Assembly (NCBI GenBank): GCA_963573385.1
Contig: CAUYLG010008973.1
Location: 28,571 to 92,570, forward strand
Direction of reading: 5' to 3'
Length of the DNA: 64,000 nucleotides
From: Cacajao melanocephalus
Lineage: Eukaryota > Chordata > Mammalia > Primates > Pitheciidae
Of this stretch, positions 1 through 15,945 are shown one piece after another; positions within the stretch are counted from its first letter, which is position 1, and each line of letters opens with the position of its first letter. The notes under the pieces are model-generated. The model did not search any database. It worked only from the letters and a program-made list of their open reading frames with translations, and had not been told where the DNA came from. Both the position numbers and the translations under genes were made by a program.

Positions 1-1251
1 TCCAAACTCATTTTATAAAGCCAGCATTACCCTGATACCAAAGCTAGACAAGGACACTACAAGAAAATAAAATTATAAACAAAGATACAGAATTCTTAAC
101 AAAATACTAGCAAAGTGAATTTAAAAGCACAGTTAAAACCATCTAGTAGGATTTATCCCTGGGAGGATAGGATAATTCAGCATATGCAAATTCATAAATG
201 TGATATATACCACATTAACAAAATGAAGGACAAAAATCATATGATCATCTCAATAGATGCAGAAAAAGTATCTGGCAAAATCCAACACCCTTATATGGTA
301 GAACCCTCAATAAATTAGGTATAGAAAAAATTGCACCTCATAATGAATGTCATATATGACAAGGCCACAGCTAACATCGTTTTTAATGGTGAAAAGCTGA
401 AAGTGTTTCTTGTAAGATCAGGAACAAAACAAGGATGCCCACTCTTGCCACTTCCATTCAATATAGTCTTAGAAATCCTAGTCAGAGCAATAATACAATT
501 ATACAAGAGAAAGAAATAGAAAGTACCCAAGAATAAATATTCTTATAATGTTCATACTATCAAAAGCAATAGGCAGATTCAATGCAATTCCTATCAAAAT
601 TACAATGACATTTTTCAAAGAGATGGAAAAAAATCCTAAAATTTGTAAGGAACCACAAAGGACCCCAAAGAGTGAAAACAATCTTGATCAAGAGGAACAA
701 CTGTGGGGGCATCACACTCCCTATTTCAAAAAATGCTACAATGCTATAGTAATCAAGATAGCATGATACTGGCATAAAAACTAACTTATAGACCAATGAA
801 GCAGAACAGAGACCCCACAATTAAATTGATCATTTATGGTCAATTGATTTTTATCAAAGAGGCCAAGAACACATAATGGGGAAAGAATAGCTCTTAAATA
901 AATTATATTGAGAAAACTGGATATCCATAGGCAGAAGAATTAAATTGGACCCATATCTCATACCATATACAAAAATCAACTCAAAGATGATTAAAGACTT
1001 AAATTTCTGACTGGAAACTGTTAAACTCCTAGAAGCAAACGGGGAAAAGCACCTTCAATTTGGTGTGAGCAATGATTTTTTAGTTGACGCCAAAAACACA
1101 GGCAACAAAAGCACAATTAGACAAGGGCAATTCATTAAACTGAAAAGCTTCTGCCTAACCAAGAAACAATCAACAGAAAGAAGATACAACTTATGGCTTG
1201 GGTGAAAATATTTGTAAACCATATATCTGATAAAGAGTTAATAACCAAGGG
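1..1251 (+). mobile_element. Old L1 (L1M-type) ORF2 fragment, left half of a split element
   Basis: This is a decayed L1 ORF2 running left to right from the reverse-transcriptase domain towards the C-terminal part. Translated pieces resemble L1 reverse transcriptase, with an AEK..GKIQHP block near 255-295 and a [19 protein letters not shown] block near 430-490, but stops and frameshifts are frequent. Near position 525 the text jumps from the end of the RT core to a segment normally several hundred bases further on, so there is an internal deletion. The element stops at about 1251, and the next L1 segment in order reappears at 8897, so a younger L1 inserted here. Old-L1 status is inferred from divergence; I did not assign a subfamily. 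Confidence 0.88.
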
Positions 1252-3599
1252 AAAATGACAGATAGGAGGCAGGACTAACTTGCAGCTCCCACTTGGACAA
1301 ACAGAGCAGCATGTGGAGACCCACTTTGTGACTTTTGCTCCAAGAACTACTACAGAAACATACCAGAAAAGCTGAGAGAATCTACAGATCCTTTGAGGGA
1401 GGTGGGATAGCCAAGTAACTGAGTATGCTTGCTTTCTCAGTTGGGAGGCTTGTAGCTTGGGGCAAGTTCTCAGGCCTGCTCACCTACTGCCTGGAAGTAA
1501 ACTTGATGCTCTTGGCAGGCCGGCGAGGCGGGGGAGGGCACATTGAGACTGAGACCAGCCTTTTAGGCTGTGGGCTGCATGGACCTGGGTGAGGCCTGTG
1601 GCTGCCAGTTTTCCCCAACTTCCCTGGTGACCTATGTGACACAACAGAGGCAGCCATAATCCTTCCAGAAACATAACTCCATTGGTCTGGAAACCAAACT
1701 TCTATCTCCCACAGTAGCTACAGCAAGCCCCACCCAAGGACAGTCTGAGTTCAGAAACACCTAACCCTGCCCCACCTGATGGTCTTTCTCTACCTGCCCT
1801 GGTAGCCAAAGACAAAGGACATAATCTCTTGGGAGAACTGTGGCTCCACCCACCACCCGACCCTCCCTATAGTATCACAGCTGATGTGCTCTTGAAAGCA
1901 CTATATCCTGGCTGGAGGCCAACCAATATGAAATCAGCTTACTTAACAAAAATACAACCAAGGACCCTCACAGAGTCCACTTCACTCCCCTGCTACCTCC
2001 ATTGGAGCAGGTGCTGGTAACCACAGCTGAGAGACCTGAACAGATTCCGTCACAGGACTCTTTGCAGACACTCCCCAGTAGTGGCCTGGAGCCCTGTAGC
2101 TCCACTGTGTGGCTCGATCCAGAAGAGAAATATAAATCACTGCAGTTAGGCTCTCAGGAAGCCACATTCCTAGGAAAAAGGGGAGACCATCACAACAAGG
2201 AAACACCTTGTGGAACAAAAGTCTGATCAGCAGACTTTGTGTCCCAGATCTTCCCTCTAATGTAGTCTGTATAAAGAGAAGAAACCAGAAAACAATTCTG
2301 GTAATATGACAAAGCAAGTTTCTTTAACACCCCAAAAGATCACACTAGCTCATCAGCAATGGATCCAAAGCAAGAAAAAAGTCTCTGAATTGCCAGAAAA
2401 AGAATTCAGAAGGTTGATTATTAAGCCAATCCAGGAGGCATCAGAGAAAGGTGAAGTCCAATTTAAAGAAATTGGAAACAGATAGCATAATAAAAACAAT
2501 TACCACTTCTAGACATGAAGAACACACCTAGAGAATTGCAAAATTCACTGGAAAGTCTCAGCAATAGAATTGAACAAGTAGAAGAAAGAACTTTAGAGCT
2601 TGAAGACAAGCCTTTTGAATTAATCCAACAAAGACAAAGAAAAAAGAATTAAAAAAAAATGAACAAAACCTCCAAGAAGTTTGGGACTATGTTAAATAAC
2701 CAAACCTGAGAATAATTGATGTTCCCAATGAAGAAGAGAGAAATCTACAAGTTTGGAAAACATATCTGAGGGAATAATCAAGGAAAATTTCCTTGGCCTT
2801 GCTAAAGAGCTAGACATCCAAATACAAGAAGCTCAAAGAACACCTGGGAAATTCATCCCTAAAAGATAAATGCCTGGTCATATAGTCATCAGGTTATGTA
2901 AAATTAAGATGAAGGAAAGAATCTTGAGAGCTGTGAGGCAAAAGCATCAGGTAAGTTATAAAGAAAAATCTATCAGATTAACAGCAGATTTCTCAGCAGA
3001 AATCATACAAGCTAGAAGGGATTGGGGTCCTATCTTTAATCTCTTTAAACAAAACAATTAGCCAGGAATTTTGTATCCAGTGAAATTAAGCTTCATAAAC
3101 GGAGGAAAGATACCATCTTTGTCATTTAAACAAATGCTGAGAGAATTTGTCACTACCAAGCTAGCACTACAAGAACTGCTAAAAGGAGCTCTGAATTTTG
3201 AAATAAATCCTTGAAATACACCAAAATAGAACCTCCTTAAAGCATAAGTCTCCTAGGACCTATAAAATAATAACACAAGGAAAAACACACACACACACAC
3301 ACATACAAGCTATCAGGCAACCAATAGCACAATGAATAGAATAGTACATCACTTCTCAATATTAATGTTGAATGTAAATGGCCTAAATGCTCCACTTAAG
3401 AGACGCAGAATGGCAGAATAGATATGAATTCACCGAAGTATCTGCTGTCTTCAAGAGATTCACCTGACACATAAGGACTCACATAAATTTAAGGTAAAAG
3501 CATGGAAAAAGATATTCCATGCAAATGGACATCAAAAATGAGCAGGAGTAGCTATTCTTATATAAGACAAAACAAACTTTAAAGCAACAGTAGTTGAAG
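1252..3599 (+). mobile_element. Nearly full-length L1, 5' part: 5'UTR, ORF1 and start of ORF2
   Basis: A GC-richer 5'UTR of L1 type fills about 1252-2340. A decayed ORF1 (RNA-binding chaperone) runs from an ATG near 2359 to about 3213. It already has a stop in the tenth codon, but near 2870-3060 it shows the conserved C-terminal block with IRLTADFSAE and ARRDWGPIF, followed by YPVKLSFI and KQMLREFVTTKLALQELLKGAL. A short CA-rich inter-ORF spacer follows, then ORF2 begins near 3331 with endonuclease-domain sequence (LNVNGLNAP-like). The element is broken at about 3600 by a 1.5-kb insertion and resumes at about 5133. It cannot retrotranspose, since both reading frames are broken. The age looks like an early primate L1 (L1PB/L1MA range), which is inferred. 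Confidence 0.9.
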
Positions 3600-4115
3600 G
3601 TCTCCTTTGCAAGCCCCTGTGTCACATTGGCCTCCAGGCCGTGAACACTGAGTAGGGTTTGGGTGCGCAGGGCATGCAGGGTGTCGTAATACCCGTAAAA
3701 CACACCAGAGGGGAGTGGGACTGGCAGGTGAGCCTCAGACCCAGGCCCTGAGCAAAGGCTAGTGGCCAGGAGTGTGAGGCCCCACGCCCCACCTGCTTGG
3801 GACTGCCTGGGGTGCTTGAAGAGGGCAACCTCAGCCTGCACCCCAACAGCTTCCACTTGGTCTCTCTCTGTCTCTGCTCCTCCCTCAGCCAGGACCTTGG
3901 AGCCCCTAGGACTCTGACAATCGCTGAGAGGATGCCAAGCACGGACAACACCTCACAGCTCTCACCTGCCCAGGTCTTGCATGGGGCTTTGCAGGTCCAT
4001 GGTTTCCATCATTCAGCTGCCTCACAAAGTGGCTGATGAGGCCAGGCTCCTCTCCAGGGCTCTGCATGGGAGTCGCTCTCTACTCTCTGCTGACACCTGG
4101 GATGGGGGATGGATG
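3600..4115. other. GC-rich, non-repeat segment inserted in the L1
   Basis: This roughly 515-bp stretch is far GC-richer than its surroundings and matches no repeat family I recognise. On the minus strand the frame covering about 3600-3856 is open and reads like ordinary protein, with the block GVFYGYYDTLHALRTQTLL over about 3620-3715, followed by SVHGLEANVTQGLAKE. The frame then runs into antisense L1. It may be an exon-like piece of unrelated gene DNA carried in with the neighbouring LTR, or an older unique insertion. I do not recognise the protein and assign no function. Confidence 0.45.
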
Positions 4116-4967
<852 letters not shown>

Positions 4968-5132
4968 ATCTCATCTGACTTAGCGCCTCCAAACTGAACT
5001 CAGTTTCTCAAGATTCATTTCCAGGGGTGAGGTCTTAGTGCACCCAGGGTTTCTCATTTCTTTGCTGTGAAAGATCTTGTTTATAATTTTTGCCTCTGTA
5101 GAAGTCTATGTTTAAAAAATAATGTGTCTCCT
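4968..5132. other. Short unassigned segment between the LTR and the resumed L1
   Basis: About 165 bp lie between the end of the LTR and the point where L1 ORF2 resumes. They match neither element. Together with the GC-rich segment at 3600-4115 they suggest that the LTR arrived with, or inserted into, additional non-L1 DNA. Confidence 0.4.
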
Positions 5133-8100
5133 AGAAAAAAGAAAAAGACAAAGATATTATTAATGATAAAGGACTAGTCCAACAGGAAAATATTCTAAAT
5201 ATATACATAACTAGCACAGTCCTAAATATGTATTTACCTAACACTGAAGCTCCCAAATTTATAAAACAATTACTACTAGACCTAAGAAATGAGATAGACA
5301 TCAACATAATAATAGTGGTGGACTTCAATACTCCACTGACAGCACTGGACAGATCATTAAGACAGAAAATCAACTAAGAAACAATGGACTTAAATTATAG
5401 CCTAAAACAAATGAACTTAACATGCTACCCAACAATCATAGAATATACATTCTATTCATCAGCACATGGAATATTCTCCGATATAGACTATATGGAAGGC
5501 CACTAAATAAATCTCAACAAATTTAAAAACGTTGAAATTATAGCAAATACTCTTTCAGATCACAGTGGAGTACAATTGGAAATCAATTCCAAAAGGAATC
5601 CTCAAAACCATGCAAATACATGGAAATTAAGTAACCTGCTCCTGAATGATCATCGGGTCAAAATAAAATCAAGGTGGAAATTAAAAAATACTTTGAGCTG
5701 AATAATAACAGTGACACTACTATCAAAACTTCTGGGATATAGCAAAGGTGGTGCTAAGAGGAAAGTTCATAGTTTAAATGCCTACATCCAAAAGTCTGAA
5801 AGAGCACAAGTAGATAATCTGAGGTTACACTTCAAGGAACTAGAGAGACAAGAACAAACCAAACCCAAACCCAGCTGAAGAAAATAAGATCAGATCAGAA
5901 TGAAATGAAATTTAAAAATACAAAAGATAAATGAAACAAAAAGCTGGTTCTTTGAAAAGATAAATAAAATTGATAGGCCATTAGTGAGATTAACCAAGAA
6001 AAGAAAAGAGAAGAGCCAAATAAACTCAGAAATGAAATGGGAGATATTACAACGAATACCACAGTAATACAGAAGATCATTCACGACTACTATGAAGACA
6101 TTTGCATGGACAAACTAGAAAACCTAGAAGAGATGGATAAATTCCTGGAAATATACAACCCTTCTAGATTAAATCGGGAAGAAAAAGAAACCCTGAACAG
6201 AACAATAACAAGCAGCAATACTGAAATGCTAATTAAAAAGTTACCAATAAAATAAGTCCAGGACCAGAAGGATTCACAGCTGAATTCTATCAGACATTCA
6301 AAGACTTGGTACCAATCCTATTGACACTATTCCACAAGATAAAGAGGGAGTCTTTCCTAAATCATTCTATGAAGCCAGTATCATCCTAATACCAAAACCA
6401 GGAAAGTACATAACCAAAAAAGAAAACTACAGACCAATATCCCTGATGAACATAGATGCAAAAATCCTCAACAAAATACTAATGAACTGAATCCAACAGC
6501 ATATCAAAAAGATAATCCACCATGATCAAGTGGATTTCATACCAGGGATGCTGGGATGGTTTAGCATAAACAAGTCAATAAATTACATACAACACATAAA
6601 CAGAATTAAAAACAAAAATTACATAATGGTCTCAATAGATGCAGAAAAAGCATTTGACAAAATTCAGCATCACTTTATGATTAAAACCCTCAACAAAATT
6701 GGCATAGAAGGGATATACTTTAAGGTAATAAAAACTATCTATGAGAAACCTGCAGCCAACATACTGAACAGGGAAAAGTTGAAGGCATTCCCCCTGAGAA
6801 CTGGAACATGGCAAGGATGCTCACTTTCACCACTTCTATTTGACATAGTACTGGAAGTCCTAGCCAGAGCAATCAGACGAGAGAGAAATAAAGGACATCT
6901 AAACTGGTTAAGATGAAGTCAAACTATTGCTGTTTGCTGATGATCATGTACCTAAAAAACCCTAAAGACTCATCCTGAAAAATCCTAGAACTGGCAAATG
7001 AATTCAGCAAAGTTTCAGGATACAAAATTAATGTACACAAACAGTACCCCTATTATACACCAACAGTGACCAAGCTGAGAATCAGATAAAAAACTCACTC
7101 CCTTTTATAATAACTGCAATAAAATAAAATACTTAGGAACATTCTTAACCAAGGAGGTAAAAAACCTCTACAGGGAAAACTACAAAACACTGCTGAAAGA
7201 AATCATAGATAACACAAATGGAAACACACCCCATGCTCATGGTTGGGTAGAATCAATATTGTGAAAATGACCATACTGCCAAAAGCAATCTACAAATTCA
7301 AAGCAATTCCCATAAAAATGCTACCATCATTCTTCATAGAACTAGAAAAAACAATTCTAAAATTCGTATGGAACCAAAAAGAGAACCCACGTAGCCAAAG
7401 CAAGACTAAGCAAAAAGGATAAACCTGGAGGCATTACGTTACTTAACTTAAAACAATACTATAAGGCCATAGCCATTAAAACATCATGATATTGTTATAA
7501 AACCAGGCATATAGATCAACAGAATAGAGAACCCAGAAATAAAGCCAAACAGTTATAGTCAACTGATCTTCGACAAAGCAAGCAAGAACAGAAAGTAGGG
7601 AAAGGACTCCCTAACCAACAGATGGTGCTGGAATAATTGGCAAGCCATATGTAGAAGAATGAAACTGGATCCTCTTCTCTCACGTTATACAAAAAGCAAC
7701 TCAAGATGGATCAAAGACTTAAATCTAAGACCTGAAACTATAAAAAGTCTGGAAGATAACATTGGAAAAACCCTTCTGGACATTGGCTTAGGCAAAGACT
7801 TCATGACTGAGAACCCAAAAGCAAATGCAACAAAAACAAAGGTAAATAGATGGAACTTAATTAAACTAAAAAGCTTCTGCCCAGCAAAAGAAATTATCAG
7901 CAGAGCAAACAGACAACCCACATAGTGGGAGAAAATCTTCACAATCTATACATCTGACAAATGACCAATATCTAGAATCTACAAGGAACTCAAACAAATC
8001 AGCAAGAGAAAAACAAAAAATCCCATCCAAAAGTAGGCTAAGGACATGAATAGATAATTCTCAAAAGAAGATATTGCGATATACAAATGGCCAACAAACA

Positions 8101-8896
8101 TGAAGAAATGCTCAACATCACTAATGATCAGGAAAATGCAAATGAAAACCACAATGCAATACCACCATCTTACTTTTGTAAGAATGAGCATAATCAAAAA
8201 ATTAAAAAAAAAAAAGATTTTTGCCTGGATGTGGTGAAAAGGGAACACTTTCACACTGTTGGTGGAAATGTAAACTAGTGCAACCATTATGGAAAACAGT
8301 GATTCCTTAAAGAACTAAAAGTAGATTTCTTAAAGAACTAAAAGTAAATCTATCATTTGATCCAGCATTCCCACTCATGGGAATCTACCCAGAGGAAAAG
8401 AAGCCATTATATGAAAAAGATACTTGCGCAGGTATGTTTATAGCAGCACAATTTGCAATTGAAAAAATACAGAAACAGCCCAAATATTCATCAATCAATG
8501 AGTGGATAAAGAAAATGTGGCATATATATATATACTGTGGAATACTACTCCACAATAAAAAGGAATAAAATAATGGCATTTACAGCAATGTGGATGGAAT
8601 TGCAGACCATTATTCTTATTGAAGTAACTCAGGAATGGAAAAGCAAACATTGTATGTACTCACTCATAAGTGGGAGCTAAGCTATGAGGACACAAAGGCA
8701 TAAGAACAATACAGTGGACTTTGAAGATACAGGGAAAGTGTCAGAGGAGGGTAAATGATTTAAAAAAAAACGCATTGGGTATAGTGTACACTGCTTGGGT
8801 GATAGGTTCACTAAAATCTCAGAAACTGCCACCAAAAAACTTGTTCATATAACCAAACACCACCTGTTTCCCAAAAACCTGTTAAAAAAACTAATA
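5133..8896 (+). mobile_element. Nearly full-length L1, 3' part: ORF2 endonuclease, RT, C-terminus and 3' end
   Basis: The L1 resumes within the endonuclease domain (DFNTPL and SDIDYMEGH blocks near 5320-5500). The reverse transcriptase follows, with [19 protein letters not shown] near 6400-6450, the open stretch 6530-6916 ([39 protein letters not shown]) and a readable FADD catalytic motif near 6935-6950 in a shifted frame. The C-terminal region runs to about 8690 and a short 3'UTR to about 8896, with the AACCAAACACCACCTGTT-type end of older primate L1s. Many stops make it non-functional. The copy sits inside an older L1 with an AGTTAATA duplication at 1236-1243 and 8897-8904. Confidence 0.92.
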
Positions 8897-9672
8897 AGTT
8901 AATATATAGAATTCAAATATTCAATAGCAAAAAACCAAATAACCCAATTAAAAATGGGCAAAGGATCTGAATAGAAATTTTTCCAAAGAAGAGATACAAA
9001 TCACTAATAGGTGCATGAAAAGGTTTTCAACATCACTAATCATCAGAGAAATATGACTCAAAACCATAATGGGGTTATCTCATACCTGTTAGAATGGCAA
9101 TTATCAAAAAGAGAAGGGATAAGAGGTGTTGATGAGTACGGATGGAAAGCAGAAACCTTGCAGCCTATTGGTAGAAATATTAATTGGTATAACCCTTATA
9201 GAGAATAATATGGAGATTTCTCAAAAAATTAGAATTACCATATAATCTGGCAAGCTCATTTCTGGGTATATGTCCAAAGACTTGAAATTAATCTCTCAAA
9301 GAAATAGCTGTACTTTCATGTTTATTTTATCATTATTCACAATAGTCAGGTATGGAAACAAGTTAAGTGTCCATCAGTGGATAAATGGATAAAAGAACAT
9401 GGTGTGTAAATACAATGGAATACATTTCAGCTTAAAAAAGGAAAAAAAAAATCCTGATTTTGCAAGAGCATAAATGAAACTGTGGGAGGTGGGAGAGTAT
9501 TAAGCTAAGTGGGATAAATCACCATAGAAAAGGCAAATATTGAATGATCTTACTTACATACGGAATCTAAAAAAGTCAAACTCACAAAAGCAGAGAGTAG
9601 AATGGTAGTTGCCAGGGGCTAGTGGTTGGGCATGAGGAAGAGCTGTTGGTCAAAGGGTACGAAGTCCTCAGA
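8897..9672 (+). mobile_element. Old L1 (L1M-type), right half of the split element
   Basis: This resumes the ORF2 C-terminal region of the L1 that stopped at 1251. The words CAATAGCAAAAAACCAAATAA and AAAATGGGCAAAGGAT follow directly in L1 order after the left half. It runs through the YYAAIKK-equivalent region to a 3' end near 9672, containing GTTGCCAGGGGCTAG typical of older L1 3' ends. Confidence 0.88.
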
Positions 9673-9822
9673 CCAGTTTACCTATGCCCATACAAACTGA
9701 CTCTGTTCTCCTGTTGGGTTTTGTGCTAAGATATGCTGGCTCTCTCATCACTCAGATTCATAACCCTCCTTTTTACCATACACCATTTTTATCAGCACTA
9801 TATCTGCAGAGATTGTGGATTC

Positions 9823-10480
<658 letters not shown>

Positions 10481-10576
10481 TAAATTGAGTGAATCTCTTG
10501 TGTTCCTTTTACAGTTTGAAGAGTTAGTGGAACATTGAGACCACTAAGCCTTTATAATGATTCATTAAAATTTTAG

Positions 10577-11253
<677 letters not shown>

Positions 11254-11451
11254 TGTTACGTCATTTTTAATTAGTCAGGCTTTAAGCAGGTCTTCCTTGA
11301 TGATTGTATAATTTTAGCATTTTTTATTTCTGAGGCTGATATCTTTTCAAAGGTGCAACTCTTTCAGGCTGCTTATTGGAAATTGAGTCCTATATTACTT
11401 TTGGAATTTTGAAAAATGTATCAACACTTTGTAAGTTTGCCATATATTTTC

Positions 11452-12649
11452 TTTTTTAAAAAATTTTTATTTTACTTTAAGTTCTGGGATATACAGGTTT
11501 GTTACATAGGTATACATGTGCCATGGTGGTTTGCTGCACCTATCAACCCATCATCTAGGTTTTAAGCCCTGCATTCATTGGGTGTTTGTCCTAATGCTCT
11601 CCCTCTCCTTCCCTCCCACGCTGCTGACAGGTCCTGGTGCATGTTGTTCCCCTCTCTGTATCCATGTATTCTTATTTTGCAACTCCCACTTATGAGTGAG
11701 AACATGTGATGTTTAGTTTCTGTTCTTGTGTTAGTTTACTGAGAATGATGGTTCCCAGCTTCATTCATGTCCCCACAAAGGACATGATCGCATTCTTTTT
11801 TATGGCTGCATAGTATTCCATGGTGTATGTGTGCCACATTTTCTTTTTCTGATGGACATTTGACTTGGTTCCAAGTCTTTACTATTGTAAATGGTGCTGC
11901 AGTAAACATATGTGTGCATGTGTCTTTATGGTAGAATGACTTATAATCCTTTGGGCATATACCCATTAATGGGATTACTGGGTCAAATGGTGATTTCCAG
12001 TTCTAGATCCTTAAAGAATCGCCACACTGTTTTCTGCAATGGTTGAACTAATTTATACACCCACTAACAGTGTAAAAGTGTTCCTATTTCTCCACAGCCT
12101 TGCCAGCATCTGTTGTTTTCTGACTTTTTAATAATCACCTTTATGACTGGTGTGAGATGGTATCTCATTATGGTTTTGTTTTGCATTTTTCTAATAACCA
12201 GTGATGATCTTTCTTTCATGCTTGTTGGCCACATAAATGTCTTTTTTTGAGAAGTGTCTGTTCATATTCTTTGTCCATTTTTTGATGGGGTTGTTTGTTT
12301 ATTTCTTGTAAATTTGGTTACATTCTTTGTAGATTCTGGATATTAGACCTTTGTCAGATGGGTAGATTGCAAAAATTTTTCTCCCATTCTGTAGGTTGCA
12401 TGTTCACTCTGATGCTCGTTTCTTTTGCTTTACAAAAGCTATTCAGTTTACTTAGATCCCATTTGTCAATTTTGGCTTTTGTTGCAATTGCTTTTAGTAT
12501 TTTAGTCATGAAGTCTTTGCCTATGCCTATGTCCTCAATGGTATTGTCTAGGTTTTCTTCCAGGGTTCTTTATGGTTTCTGGGTTTACATTTAATTCTTT
12601 AATCTATCTTGAGTTAATTTTTGTATAAGGTGTGAGGAGGGGTCCAGTT
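11452..12649 (-). mobile_element. 5'-truncated L1, antisense
   Basis: From left to right this is the reverse complement of an L1 3'UTR (TACAGGTTTGTTACATAGGT, GCCATGGTGGTTTGCTGCAC) and then the ORF2 C-terminal region (TAGTATTCCATGGTGTATG, CTTTGTCAGATGGGTAGATT). It ends abruptly near GGTCCAGTTTCT. The type looks primate L1PA/L1PB. No long intact frame survives. Confidence 0.92.
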
Positions 12650-13499
12650 TCTATGTGGCAGATGGGAGTGGAAATGTGGAGTGGGATTGTGACCGTTAAG
12701 ATTTCTGTTCAGTTTTTCTCAGGACACCTCTCTCGGTTTATACTTTCAGTTTCATAAATCCAAGGATTTAAAAAAAATCTTCGAAGTATTTAATTATATT
12801 AATATTTTAAAAATAACCAATTTCTTAAGATGCAGACATTTTCAAGGATTTGCATTTATATTTATGGAGGAGGAATCTCAATTTAAGAACGTATTTCTTT
12901 TAAAATGTGTTAAAATTATTTTTGTAACTTCAGTCTCTGTGCTGGTAAGAATGTGTTCTTTATAAGTCTGTTACTAAAGTGAACTCATGAGAGTTTTTTC
13001 TCTTTAATTGTAAAATAAAGAGAAAAGTTTAAAATCATATCTCCTACTTCAGGAAACACCTGAACTTAACTCTTCTTCTAATATATATTTTATTGTTTAT
13101 AAAATTATGTTTATTTTTCCAATATTAAAATTGACATATGCCTCCCAAGTTTTAAAAGCTCCAAAAGGTGGAAAAAAGAGAGCTAGCTATAATTCTACTC
13201 TTCAAACACAGTTAATTAAACATTTTGTATAGTGTATTTTCTTCTAGGCTTAAAATTACTTTTCAAAATAAGTGATTTGTCTTTAAGATTTTAAGAAGTT
13301 CTTGAAGATATTACTGCTCATGATTAAAATATATACAGTGTTTCAGTGTTAAAGGTACTTTTTAGCATTTTATCCCTACCAATTAATTCAATATCATTAC
13401 CATAGTAAAACAATTTCTTAGATTTAGTGGAACAAATTTCTTCCTTGAGCAAAACAAATTTCCAGGTTGAATCCATAGCATAGCCTTCAAGAAAATAAA
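12650..13499. other. No gene or repeat recognised
   Basis: AT-rich sequence with no long open frame. I recognise no repeat family; very old decayed repeats cannot be excluded by eye. Confidence 0.5.
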
Positions 13500-13697
13500 T
13501 TCTGTCAACAACTCAAAGGTGTAGGAAATGGATTATTTGCTAGAGCTCCCAGGAAAGAATGCAGCCTGCTGACAGTTTAGCTTGGGAAGACCTGTGTTGG
13601 GCTTCTGACCGGCAGAACTATGAGATAATAAATTTGTGTTGTCTTCAGCTGCCAAATTAGTGGAATTGTTATGGCAGCAATAGTAACCTAATTTGGT
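13500..13697 (+). mobile_element. 3' part of an MLT1-like (MaLR) LTR
   Basis: The words AGAACTATGAGATAATAAATTT, GTGTTGTCTTCAGCTGCCAAAT and GCAGCAATAGTAACCTAAT are recognisable variants of the 3' end of MLT1-type LTRs. These have a polyadenylation region followed by TTTAAGCCACTAAGTTTGTGG. Only the last 200 bp are convincing. Confidence 0.65.
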
Positions 13698-14354
13698 AAC
13701 TTTTGATACCATGTCTTAATTACTGTCTGATAATGAGCACAGAGCAGAAAATTACAGGACTGCTTCATTCTTGGTGACTTTGGTCTACCTACTTTTAAAC
13801 ATTTGTCCACTTCATGATCTTATGACTTACTATGCCCTCTTATAATACTCTGAATTCATTCCTAAGATAGCACTTTCTTTACCTGCACTTCACTGATTCC
13901 ATGCCAATTCTTAAGGTCCCTATCTTTGTCCACTCAGCTAGAAGATCTATAACAAGTCTAGTCATGATTCTTTTTGATCTTAGAGATGACTATTGTCTTC
14001 TTCCTGTTCCTAAACTCTTTTTAGAGTGCTTACTCCCACAGCACCTACTTAGTGGCTGTGTGGACACAGGGTGATTTGACACCTTGCTGACTCATTCTTA
14101 CAAATAAGTGAATCAGAAATGGAAATCTCACTCTAATTGGATCAATCACAGAAATTTGGGTTTCAAACTCAGATCATTTCAAACATGCATCCATTTAATT
14201 TACCACATATCAATATATTCAAATACATTCAATATCTGTACTCCTATATATTGAATATGTATCTATAATTGAATGTATACATATATCTATGAATGACAAA
14301 AGCAGCTATCTTGCATGTGCACAGAAAAGTAGAACAAAACACTGCAGAGAGAGA
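13698..14354. other. No gene or repeat recognised
   Basis: AT-rich sequence containing several ATAT-rich words near 14210-14290. I see nothing I can name here. Confidence 0.45.
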
Positions 14355-14893
14355 AAAACAGATCAGGTGTATATTCGTTTCTTATGGGTGCTGTAACAAA
14401 TTACCACACACTTAGTGGCTTAAAAACAACACTAATGTATTATTTTACAGTTCTGAAGGCAAGAAATCCAAAAACAGTTTCACTGGGCTGCAACCCAGGT
14501 ATTGGCAGAGCCACACTGGAGGTTGTGGGAGAAAATCAGTTTCATTGCCTTTCCAGCTTTCAGAGGTTCAGTTCTTGATTCACGGCCCTCTGTGTCCAAA
14601 GCCAGCAGAGCAGCATCACCAAATCTCTCTCTACTTCCATCATCACGTGGCCTTCTTCCTTTTTTTTTTTTTTTTTTTTTTAAATAGTAAAATCTCCTTT
14701 TGCCTAACTCTTATGATGACACTTGGGATACCTGTAGGGCCGACCTGGGTAATCCAGGATAATCCCCCATCTCAAGATCTTTAACTTAATTACATCTACA
14801 AAAATCTCTTTGTCACATAAAATAAAATTCATGGTTTCCAGAGATCAGAACCTGGATATCTTTAGGGGCCATTATTCAGCCTACCACAAAGTA
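14355..14893 (-). mobile_element. MLT1-like (MaLR) LTR, antisense
   Basis: The left end is the reverse complement of the MLT1 3' end (GGGTGCTGTAACAAATTACCAC, CTTAGTGGCTTAAAAACAAC). The right end reads GGGGCCATTATTCAGCCTACCACA, the usual 5' end of this LTR in reverse. A T-run at about 14659-14682 interrupts the middle and looks like local poly-T expansion. It has no internal genes. Confidence 0.75.
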
Positions 14894-15424
14894 TATGGAG
14901 AAAAATAATACAGAGAACTACAACTCCAAAGAGACCTAAAGAGGAATCAGAGACTTAGAGATAAGGGAATACTTACCTTGGATCCTTACGGATTTCTAGT
15001 TCATTCTTTTTGTAGCTTTGCAGGTCTTGATGTTTTTTATCGTCTGAGGTTCCATATGGTACTTTTGATTATTATGATAAGTACACATTTTACTTAAGAA
15101 AGCTTCATTAGTTTTCTGATTTTTTTTTTCTCAACCAAGTGAATGCTAAGATACTCTTCTCTATATGATGGCTATATTGGCCAGTTGCTATAGATGATCA
15201 GTCTAGACTCATGGTCAGTTATAGCCTCTGAATAAGTAGTTTTCCTTTCAAACCAATTGCCTCTCAGTCCATTCTAATTATATCCCACTTCTGGTCTGCC
15301 TTGATCTGCAGGTCTGTGTAACTGTTGCCTTCTGGCTTCAGAAAAAGAAGGTAGCTTCCAGGCTAATTTGGCTTCCCCTCTTAAGTTTCCCTTCCACATT
15401 TTATGATATAGCAGAATGCTAAAG
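14894..15424. other. No gene or repeat recognised
   Basis: Moderate-GC sequence without a long frame or recognised repeat. Confidence 0.45.

Positions 15425-15945
<521 letters not shown>

Noticed and set aside
6530..6916. 128-codon frame with reverse-transcriptase motifs
   Set aside because: It is a surviving piece of L1 ORF2 inside a decayed element, not a host gene.
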